A stretch of 12,711 nucleotides of DNA from the NCBI GenBank assembly GCA_937864255.1, contig CALMIT010000320.1:1-12711 (forward strand). The letters run 5' to 3'. Source of the stretch: an uncultured Saprospiraceae bacterium. GTDB lineage: Bacteria; Bacteroidota; Bacteroidia; Chitinophagales; Saprospiraceae. The notes beneath the pieces were generated by a model. It had not been told where the DNA came from and did not search any database. It saw nothing but the letters and a program-made list of their open reading frames with translations. The translations under genes and the position numbers were made by a program. Below are positions 6,963 through 12,711 of the stretch, one piece after another; the first letter of the stretch is position 1; every line of letters begins with the position of its first letter.

Positions 6963-6970
6963 CAAAATTA
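6963..6970 (-). promoter_or_regulatory. Bacteroidota-type -7 element for purF
   Basis: Read on the minus strand this is TAATTTTG, an exact TAnnTTTG match followed by C. At the expected -33 position only TTCG is seen, one mismatch from TTTG. Transcription would start near 6957, giving a leader of about 130 bases that contains the 6861-6878 hairpin. Confidence 0.45.
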
Positions 6971-7044
6971 GAAATACTAATCGGAGAGAACGAATTTGAT
7001 TAGGTGCAAAATTGATTTTATGCTATAAGCTTTTAAAAAGTGGT

Positions 7045-8178
7045 TTATTCAGCCATGTCCCTGCCGCCGGTCAGAAATTTTTGATACTCACGCAATTCTT
7101 CCCAGCGCGCCTCGGCGGCCAGTTTTGCCTGGTTTGCCCAGGTAGATGGATCGTGAATCCGGTAATTTGGCCCGGCTGCTTCGAGAATTTGGCGGAGATC
7201 ATTTTCGGACGCTTGCGCAAGTTCCGTCCAATTTTTTATGCCTGATTGGTGCAGCAATTTTTCGATTTTAGGCCCCACGCCTTCGATGATTTTCAAATCG
7301 CCCGGGTCGGCGGAAATGGCTCCCGAAGATGAAGCTTGCGTGGGCGGATTTTTCACAAAAACCTGAGCCTGTCCTATCCAGTCGTCGCGCAAAATCCTGC
7401 CCGGAAAATATCCGAGCGCCGTCGTAATCGTCTCGATATTATCCTCCGACCAGGTGCTGATTTGTTCGTACCGGAAAATACCCAACTCATTTAGTTTTTT
7501 TTGGGTGGAAGGCCCGATGCCGTTGATTAAAGTCAAATCGTCGCGTTGAATTTTTTCCTGTTTTTTCTGGCTTTTTTCCGGCTTGGTTGCCGGTTTTTTT
7601 TCGGCTTTCGGTTTCGCATTTTTCTTGGGCTGCCCGATGTTTTCAATCTTTGATTCGAGGTCTTTTACCTTTTTTATTGTGGCATTGTACGAACTCTGCA
7701 TCTGCGCCATACCTTCCAGTTCGTCTTCGTTAAGCTGGTTTTGCTTATCCAGCTTTTGGTTCAGGGTTTTGAGTCCGAGTATCTGATTTTGTAAATCTTC
7801 AATGGTGTTCTGTTGCTCGGCGTTTATCACGCGCAATTTTTCAATATGATCTTTTGCGACCGATGTTTCTGCGCTGAGTTTGGAATTGGATGCCTGCAAT
7901 GGTTTTACTTTTTCGTGTGCTTCGGCTAATTGGAGGTTTAGCCGTTTCAGGTCGCCTTCTCTAAGCGCTGATTTTTCTTCCAGCTCTTTCAGACTGGCTT
8001 TTTGAAGACTGATTTCTTTTTCTTTTTGGTCAATAACTGCTTCGAGTCTTTGGAGGTGATTCCTCCATATCAGCCAGGCTATCAAGAGACCTATCAAAAC
8101 TCCGGTGAGTAAAATCAGGGCGAAACCTTCCCAGCCAATCAATTGGAAAATCTCGCCATAAACTTTGGTATTTTCCAT
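7045..8178 (-). CDS. Membrane-tethered coiled-coil protein with two helix-hairpin-helix domains
   Basis: The 377-residue protein has four parts. Residues 18-38 form one membrane segment (FALILLTGVLIGLLIAWLIW). Residues 40-185 are a long, heptad-like coiled coil rich in Leu, Glu, Lys and Gln. Residues 186-212 are a Lys/Pro linker. Two HhH modules follow: DDLTLINGIGPSTQKKL at about 213 and GDLKIIEGVGPKIEKLL at about 293, each with the LxxIxGIGP hairpin. HhH modules usually contact DNA backbone without sequence preference; modules of this type are widespread in Bacteroidota proteins of unknown role. The tail after the membrane segment is probably cytoplasmic, since the flanking WRNHLQR side is positive. 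A role in tethering DNA to the membrane is possible but inferred. It has its own promoter and follows gpmI by 87 bases. Confidence 0.8.
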   Translation of the reverse strand: MENTKVYGEIFQLIGWEGFALILLTGVLIGLLIAWLIWRNHLQRLEAVIDQKEKEISLQKASLKELEEKSALREGDLKRLNLQLAEAHEKVKPLQASNSKLSAETSVAKDHIEKLRVINAEQQNTIEDLQNQILGLKTLNQKLDKQNQLNEDELEGMAQMQSSYNATIKKVKDLESKIENIGQPKKNAKPKAEKKPATKPEKSQKKQEKIQRDDLTLINGIGPSTQKKLNELGIFRYEQISTWSEDNIETITTALGYFPGRILRDDWIGQAQVFVKNPPTQASSSGAISADPGDLKIIEGVGPKIEKLLHQSGIKNWTELAQASENDLRQILEAAGPNYRIHDPSTWANQAKLAAEARWEELREYQKFLTGGRDMAE

Positions 8179-8214
8179 GACTCAGTTTTTTTGGTGGAGA
8201 TGCTAAAAAGCAAC

Positions 8215-8245
8215 CAAAAGTAATAATTTCAATGAAATAGACAAA
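8215..8245 (-). promoter_or_regulatory. Good Bacteroidota-type promoter for the HhH protein gene
   Basis: On the minus strand: TTTG (8245-8242), 19 bases, then TACTTTTG (8222-8215). Both the -33 and -7 boxes and their spacing fit the Bacteroidota housekeeping consensus. It lies between the gpmI stop and the HhH protein start, so this gene can be transcribed independently of gpmI. Confidence 0.65.
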
Positions 8246-8265
8246 AAAGCTGATAATCAAGGAGT

Positions 8266-9789
8266 TCAGTCTTCGAGCAATATATTACCATCCATTTCCG
8301 GCGGCGCGCCGATTTGCATTAATTTTAAAATGGTAGGCGCCACGTCGGCTAATTTTCCATCCAGAATTCGCCGGCAAACGGGCGCGTTGCTGATATAAAA
8401 ACAGGGAACCGGATTTTTGGTATGGGCTGTATTGGGCGAGCCGTCTTCATTGATCATGTAATCAGAATTGCCGTGATCGGCAATCACAATCGCCTCATAA
8501 TCAAACTTCAATAGCGTTTTCACCAGTCTTTCCAGTTGTTCGCTCACTGTTTTTACGGCTTGTAGGGCAGCGGCAAAAACGCCCCGATGCCCCACCATAT
8601 CTTCGTTTGCGTAATTTAGACAAATAAAATCCGGTTGGTTTTTTTCAATTTCTTCGATGATGGCATCGGTGACGCCTATCGCGCTCATTTCCGGCTGCAA
8701 ATCGTAAGTAGGCACTTTGGGCGAGGGTATCAGTATTCTTTTTTCTCCGGCAAATTCCGTTTCCCTGCCGCCCGAAAAGAAAAAAGTCACGTGTGGATAT
8801 TTTTCAGTCTCCGCGATGCGCACCTGCGATTTACCCGCTTTTGAAAGCACCTCGCCGAGCGTGTTAGCGAGGTCGTCTTTTTCAAAAAGAATTTCCACAT
8901 TTTGAAAAGTATCGTCATAACGCGTCATGGTGACGTAATGCAAATCCAGCTTGTGCATGTTCCATTCGTGCAAATCGCGCTGGGTGAGTGCGATGGAAAT
9001 TTCGCGCGGACGATCCGTTCTGAAATTAAAACAGATGAGCAGGTCGCCATTTTTTATCGTAGCGATCGGATTGCCTTTTTCTGTCAAAACCAGTGGCAGT
9101 AAAAATTCGTCCGTCTCGCCGGTTTCGTACTTTTTTTGAATGGTGGAAAACACGTCGTCCGTTTTTTCACCTTCGCCGTTGACCAAAAGATCGTAAGCTT
9201 TTTTTACGCGCTCCCAGCGGTTGTCGCGATCCATCGCATAATAGCGACCAATCACAGACGCGAGTTTAACCGATTGATTTTCAATATGGTGATTCAAATT
9301 TTTCAAAAAACCCAGACCACTTTTCGGGTCAGTATCTCGCCCGTCGGTAAAAGCGTGTATGAATACTTTTTCCAGTCCCTGCTCTTGCGTAATGTCGCAA
9401 AGCGCTTTCACGTGTTCGATGTGAGAATGCACGCCGCCGTCGCTCACCAAACCCATCAAATGCACCGCCACGCCGCTTGATTTGGCGTATTGGAGCGCTT
9501 TGAGCAAAGTCGGATTTTTATGCAATTCATTTTCGCGGATAGCTTTGTTGATGCGGGCAAGTTCCTGATACACAATCCGTCCGGCGCCGATATTGAGGTG
9601 TCCCACCTCAGAATTGCCCATTTGTCCGTCGGGGAGACCCACGGCTTCTCCGTGCGTGACCAATTCGGAATTTGGATAACGTTGGTACAAACTATTGACG
9701 AAAGGAATTTGTGCCTGAGCGATGGCGTCGGCTTTGCGCTTTGGCCCGTGTCCCCAGCCATCCAGGATAATCAATGCAGCTTTTTTCAT
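8266..9789 (-). CDS. gpmI: 2,3-bisphosphoglycerate-independent phosphoglycerate mutase
   Basis: The 507-residue enzyme interconverts 3- and 2-phosphoglycerate in glycolysis and gluconeogenesis, in the cytoplasm. It belongs to the alkaline-phosphatase superfamily and normally uses two Mn ions. Visible family motifs: LIILDGWG at the start (D10 a metal ligand), GQMGNSEVGHLNIGAGR with the phosphoserine S60, FTDGRDT and MDRDNRWER in the lid domain, FNFRTDRPRE, then NYANEDMVGH and VIADHGNSDYM with the second metal set, ending in TAHTKNPVP. The length is typical of the family. It follows the rhodanese lipoprotein gene by 25 bases and is probably the last gene of an operon that starts with the mevalonate decarboxylase. 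No departures from the catalytic set were noticed. Confidence 0.96.
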   Translation of the reverse strand: MKKAALIILDGWGHGPKRKADAIAQAQIPFVNSLYQRYPNSELVTHGEAVGLPDGQMGNSEVGHLNIGAGRIVYQELARINKAIRENELHKNPTLLKALQYAKSSGVAVHLMGLVSDGGVHSHIEHVKALCDITQEQGLEKVFIHAFTDGRDTDPKSGLGFLKNLNHHIENQSVKLASVIGRYYAMDRDNRWERVKKAYDLLVNGEGEKTDDVFSTIQKKYETGETDEFLLPLVLTEKGNPIATIKNGDLLICFNFRTDRPREISIALTQRDLHEWNMHKLDLHYVTMTRYDDTFQNVEILFEKDDLANTLGEVLSKAGKSQVRIAETEKYPHVTFFFSGGRETEFAGEKRILIPSPKVPTYDLQPEMSAIGVTDAIIEEIEKNQPDFICLNYANEDMVGHRGVFAAALQAVKTVSEQLERLVKTLLKFDYEAIVIADHGNSDYMINEDGSPNTAHTKNPVPCFYISNAPVCRRILDGKLADVAPTILKLMQIGAPPEMDGNILLED

Positions 9790-9814
9790 ATTACCTGATT
9801 TTCAAAAAAACATT

Positions 9815-10333
9815 TTACCAGACTTTTTCTGCCTTTTTAACCGATACCCACCGGCTCCAGTTTTTATTGTAAGTATGAATTTTTAAAGTAGTTTTTCCAT
9901 TTTTATCTACCACTGGGTTGCCTTGGTTTATCCACTCGAAAATACTGCCGTACAGATTTTTTACATTTTTAAAACCCATTTGTTGAAGCCGACCGCCTAT
10001 TTTTTCGCTCCGGTAGCCGACGCTGCAATACAGCACGATGGGCGCATCCTTCGGAAGATCTTTTAAAATTTTTTCATCAAAATGTTTATAACCCAAATGC
10101 ACCGCTCCCGGAATGTGGCTGACCTCGTATTCTTCTTTTTCGCGGGTGTCAAAAATTTTCACCTCGGCCTGTTTCGCTTTTAATTCCTCCACGCCGATGA
10201 GTGGCACGTCGAAACTCAACAGCGTAGTGAGCCTTTTATCAAAATCTTGGTCGCTCAACTTCGGACGATTTTCAGGCGCTTGTGCGCATCCTAAAACCGG
10301 CAGGTAAAAAAGTAAAAGCAAAATGTTTTTCAT
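9815..10333 (-). CDS. Rhodanese-domain lipoprotein
   Basis: The 172-residue protein starts with a lipoprotein signal peptide: hydrophobic MKNILLLLFYLPVLGC, with C16 as the likely lipidated cysteine in the box VLGC. Residues 45-140 are a rhodanese domain: VKIFDTREKEEYEVSHIPGA, the active-site loop CSVGYRSE (103-110, with C103 as the sulfur acceptor) and NLYGSIFEWI. The product is expected to be anchored on the periplasmic face of a membrane. Family knowledge suggests sulfur transfer or a role in thiol/redox handling, but the substrate is unknown. It lies 26 bases behind the mevalonate decarboxylase gene and 25 bases ahead of gpmI, so the three are probably co-transcribed although their functions have no obvious link. 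Confidence 0.88.
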   Translation of the reverse strand: MKNILLLLFYLPVLGCAQAPENRPKLSDQDFDKRLTTLLSFDVPLIGVEELKAKQAEVKIFDTREKEEYEVSHIPGAVHLGYKHFDEKILKDLPKDAPIVLYCSVGYRSEKIGGRLQQMGFKNVKNLYGSIFEWINQGNPVVDKNGKTTLKIHTYNKNWSRWVSVKKAEKVW

Positions 10334-10359
10334 TCAGCATTTTTAAAACTGTCCGAAAA

Positions 10360-11454
10360 TTAAATCTGCTCCGGGCCCTCGCCCGCCCAATCGCCTATAT
10401 AAAATTTTTCTTCGCAAAGCGGCGCGAGGTATTCTTCGACAAAATGGCGCACTTCGTGCATGATTTCTTCGGGATAAAGCAGGTGCACATTCGGCCCGGC
10501 ATCCATGCTAAAATAAACCGGATGACCAGTCTCAGCGCGATACGCACGAATCAATTCTATCATCCGCACCGTGTTGGGTTTTATAAGCATGTACGCTGCG
10601 CTCGAACTCATCATCAGGGCGTGGAGCGTGAGAGCTTCGAGTTCGGCTATTTTTCCAAAAGTTTCCAAATCGCCTGCTCTCAGCGCACCGATCAATTGGT
10701 GCAAATGCTGACGGGCCTGCTGGTAGCGCGGCTCCGCAAACGGATTACCTTCCATCAAAGAATGACCGGCGCTGCTGGACACACTTTTTTCACCCGAACT
10801 GACAATCAAAATATCGTCGTGCAGGGTTTTGAAAACCGGGTGGATTTCAGATTCAAAAGGTATGGCAAAAAGATCGCTTGATCCGTTGACTTCACCCGTA
10901 GCGCCCCAGAGCGACATAGCCGGAAAAATAGAGCGACAGGCACTGCCGGAACCCAGCCGGGCAATAAAACTGGCTTTGCGATCAAAGGCTTCATCGTCGC
11001 TCAAAGTATCAAAAAGTTCGTGTTCGAGCGAGCAAAGACAAAGCGCCAGGGCGCTCATCGCCGAAGCCGAAGAGGCGATGCCGGAGGAATGCGGGAAAGA
11101 ATTTGCGGTATGAATGGTAAATGACATTTGCTTTAAAAACGGGAATACGTCAGTCAGTCCGGCGAAGTATTTTTTCACCCGCGCTTCAAAAGCCTCATTG
11201 CGCTCCTGGTTAAAATACAATTCCAAATCAACCTCCTGACTGCCGCTTTCTTTGGGCGCGTATTCGAGCATGGTCTCGGTGAAAGCCGTTTCCAAAGTCA
11301 GACTCAGCGAGGGATTGCGCGGCAGTTGTTGTCCGTGTTTGCCCCAATATTTTACGATAGCCAGATTGGAAGGACTGCGCCAGGTGACAGAGCCGGCTTC
11401 AAGATTTTCAGATTCTATAACCAGGCGCGGATTTTTATAATCAAGTGTGGACAT
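10360..11454 (-). CDS. mvaD: Diphosphomevalonate decarboxylase-family enzyme (GHMP kinase superfamily)
   Basis: The 364-residue protein matches mevalonate diphosphate decarboxylase, which turns diphosphomevalonate, ATP-dependently, into isopentenyl diphosphate, the last step of the mevalonate pathway. Motifs: SPSNLAIVKYWGK (27-39, with the substrate-contacting lysines), the GHMP phosphate loop SSGIASSASAMSALAL (123-138), SGSACRS with R174, and MDAGPNV with the catalytic aspartate D318. All key residues known from yeast and bacterial enzymes appear present. Relatives acting on mevalonate monophosphate or bisphosphate exist in other lineages, so the exact substrate is not proven. The start ATG is 25 bases from a -7 element. 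It heads a probable operon with the rhodanese lipoprotein and gpmI. A mevalonate route fits Flavobacteriia/Saprospiria rather than Bacteroidia. Confidence 0.9.
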   Translation of the reverse strand: MSTLDYKNPRLVIESENLEAGSVTWRSPSNLAIVKYWGKHGQQLPRNPSLSLTLETAFTETMLEYAPKESGSQEVDLELYFNQERNEAFEARVKKYFAGLTDVFPFLKQMSFTIHTANSFPHSSGIASSASAMSALALCLCSLEHELFDTLSDDEAFDRKASFIARLGSGSACRSIFPAMSLWGATGEVNGSSDLFAIPFESEIHPVFKTLHDDILIVSSGEKSVSSSAGHSLMEGNPFAEPRYQQARQHLHQLIGALRAGDLETFGKIAELEALTLHALMMSSSAAYMLIKPNTVRMIELIRAYRAETGHPVYFSMDAGPNVHLLYPEEIMHEVRHFVEEYLAPLCEEKFYIGDWAGEGPEQI

Positions 11455-11479
11455 TATTTTGAAATTTTTTGTGTGCGGG

Positions 11480-11487
11480 CAAAGGTA
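11480..11487 (-). promoter_or_regulatory. Bacteroidota-type -7 element for the mvaD operon
   Basis: On the minus strand it reads TACCTTTG, an exact TAnnTTTG match. No clear -33 TTG lies at the right spacing. Transcription would start near 11474, about 20 bases before the mvaD start codon. The element lies in the 155-base divergent spacer; no convincing promoter for the opposite gene was seen there. Confidence 0.5.
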
Positions 11488-11609
11488 AAAAAGCGAAGAT
11501 GCCCGTAAATCCCTTTCTTAAAATGATTTTGGAAAAATTTTTCAACTTAGCTGGCCGGTTACAACCAAACGAACAAAATTGTTTGACTCTATCTCAAAAA
11601 TACACTTCT

Positions 11610-12119
11610 ATGCGCCTTCTTATACCCGTCATTTTTCTGATTGCCTTTTGCTTTCCGCAAGCAGTTTTTTCTCAAAAAATCGTACAGCTTGAAAAAGCGG
11701 GAAGCGCAAAAACGCGAAAGTTTATCATCGGTGAGGAAATTACTTTTCGCAAAGGCGACGATAAAGAATGGCAGAAAGCAACCATCGCTGACATCATTCC
11801 AAAAGACAGCATCATTGTTCTCGACCGGCAGTATGTCAAACTTTCCGAAATCACTGCCATCCGCACTTTCCGGAATCGTGGCTGGTCAAAAGCGGGCGCT
11901 ATTTCGCTTTATACTTTCGGCACGGCGTGGGCAGGTTTTACGCTCGGCGACGAACTGGCAGACAGCAAAAATCAAGCAGACTGGGAACTCGCAGGTTACG
12001 TGGCGGCAAGTTCATTTGCCTCCGGTTTTTTGCTTCAGCAACTTTTCAAAAATGAAACTTATAAAATGGGAAAACAGCACCGCCTGCGACTGCTGGATTT
12101 GACATTGCAAAAAGATTAA
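11610..12119 (+). CDS. Small exported protein of unknown function
   Basis: The product has 169 residues from the ATG at 11610. This start is preferred over the upstream TTG-type extension to 11469 because a clear signal peptide begins here (MRLLIPVIFLIAFCFPQAVF, likely cleaved after SQ at 21-22). Residues 24-85 look like a small beta-rich domain: IVQLEKAGSAKTRKFIIGEEITFRKG..., then DSIIVLDRQYVKLSEITAI. Two hydrophobic, glycine/alanine-rich stretches follow at 93-112 and 127-146; they may be membrane segments or buried helices. The tail is positively charged (KMGKQHRLRLL). From memory, similar short proteins occur widely in Bacteroidota without known function. It is divergent from mvaD and meets the AAA+ gene stop to stop without a gap. 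Confidence 0.8.
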   Translation: MRLLIPVIFLIAFCFPQAVFSQKIVQLEKAGSAKTRKFIIGEEITFRKGDDKEWQKATIADIIPKDSIIVLDRQYVKLSEITAIRTFRNRGWSKAGAISLYTFGTAWAGFTLGDELADSKNQADWELAGYVAASSFASGFLLQQLFKNETYKMGKQHRLRLLDLTLQKD

Positions 12120-12711
12120 TCAAAGCAATTCCTTGCAGGCGCGATACAAATCCTGCCAGCCTTCACGGTGACGCACGATAGTTTCGAGGTATTCCTGCCA
12201 CACGATTTTGTCTTGCGCCGGATCTTTCACCACAGCGCCCGTCAGTCCGGCAGCGAGATCGCCGGATTTTAATTTTCCGTCGCCAAAATGCGTGGCGAGC
12301 GCCTGACCACTATTGATGACCGAGATCGCCTCGGCAGTACTCAGCGTGCTCCCCGGTGATTTGAGGCGGGTACGACCGTCTTCTGTTTTTCCATTGCGCA
12401 ATTCCCGGAATATCGTGACCAGTCGGCGGATTTCCTGCACAGGCACGGTCTCGGGAGGAAGTTCGAGCGCCTTGCCTATTTTTTCCACTCTCGTTTGTAC
12501 GATTTGTATTTCCGCTTCCAGATTGTCAGGCAGCGGCATCACGACCGTGTTAAAACGCCGGCGCAAGGCGCTCGAAAGTTCATTCACGCCTTTGTCGCGA
12601 TCATTGGCAGTGGCGATGATATTAAAGCCGCGACGCGCCTGTATTTCTTTATTCAACTCGGGAACCGGCAGCGTTTTTTCAGACAAAATGGTAATCAGCG
12701 TGTCCTGCACA
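12120..12711 (-). CDS. YehL-type MoxR-family AAA+ ATPase, N-terminus cut off by the window edge
   Basis: The last 197 residues of a larger protein are visible; the frame continues beyond base 12711, so the GTG near 12710 is not a start. GFNIIATANDRDKGVNELSSALRRRFNTVVMPLP contains the sensor-1 asparagine strand (ATAND) and the arginine-finger segment (SALRRRF) of MoxR/AAA_5 ATPases. The C-terminal lid includes RLKSPGSTLSTAEAIS, LAAGLTGAVVKDPAQD and WQEYLETIVRHREGWQDLYRAC. From family knowledge this is the subgroup of E. coli YehL, whose gene usually stands with a VWA-domain protein, a SWIM zinc-finger protein and DUF5682/DUF5691-type proteins. MoxR ATPases act as chaperones together with VWA partners. 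The Walker A and B motifs lie outside the window. Confidence 0.85.
   Translation of the reverse strand, partial: VQDTLITILSEKTLPVPELNKEIQARRGFNIIATANDRDKGVNELSSALRRRFNTVVMPLPDNLEAEIQIVQTRVEKIGKALELPPETVPVQEIRRLVTIFRELRNGKTEDGRTRLKSPGSTLSTAEAISVINSGQALATHFGDGKLKSGDLAAGLTGAVVKDPAQDKIVWQEYLETIVRHREGWQDLYRACKELL

Noticed and set aside
6826..7044. Purine riboswitch ahead of purF
   Set aside because: The conserved riboswitch core sequences were not found on the minus strand.
11566..11585. Small palindromes CAAAC-N10-GTTTG and AACAA-AA-TTGTT ahead of the exported orphan
   Set aside because: Arms are only five bases and AT-rich, likely by chance, and not at a clear promoter.
11469..11609. Upstream extension of the small exported protein (47 extra residues)
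   Set aside because: It would bury the signal peptide beginning at 11610, and the extension has no recognisable content.

Overview
The window looks like a chromosomal segment from a member of the Bacteroidota, most likely close to the Saprospiria or Flavobacteriia. Reasons: a secreted protein with a type IX secretion (T9SS) C-terminal sorting domain; promoter-like motifs of the Bacteroidota form TAnnTTTG with an upstream TTG; starts without Shine-Dalgarno sequences; a mevalonate-pathway decarboxylase; and a long Bacteroidota-type PurF. No RNA genes, insertion sequences or CRISPR arrays were seen.

Left part (1-4936, + strand): the last codons of mnmE (tRNA modification GTPase); a single-pass membrane protein with an N-terminal TIR domain and a C-terminal FGE-sulfatase/C-type-lectin-fold domain; a 408-base gene-free stretch rich in stem-loops; a large T9SS cargo protein; and a small cytosolic rhodanese that overlaps purF tail to tail.

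Middle and right part (4933-11454, - strand): in transcription order, mevalonate decarboxylase, a rhodanese lipoprotein and gpmI (about 26-base gaps, a likely operon), then a membrane-tethered coiled-coil protein with two helix-hairpin-helix domains behind its own good promoter, then purF behind a 219-base leader. This is mostly core metabolism: isoprenoids, glycolysis and purine synthesis.

Right edge: divergent from the decarboxylase lies a small exported protein of unknown function. It meets, stop to stop, the 5'-truncated gene of a YehL-type MoxR AAA+ ATPase that runs off the window.

The most interesting item is the TIR-membrane-FGE protein. Its last ~25 codons have the layout and codon pattern of the variable region of a diversity-generating retroelement (DGR) target: a fixed GGSW...CRVANR...GFR frame around runs of NNC/NNT codons, with low adenine. 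No reverse transcriptase or template repeat lies in the window, so diversification would have to come from a remote DGR. The protein would be a receptor-like molecule with a variable outer ligand-binding domain and an inner, possibly NAD-consuming, TIR domain. The gene-free stretch behind it holds three stem-loops and a 14-base inverted repeat that would compete with two of them.
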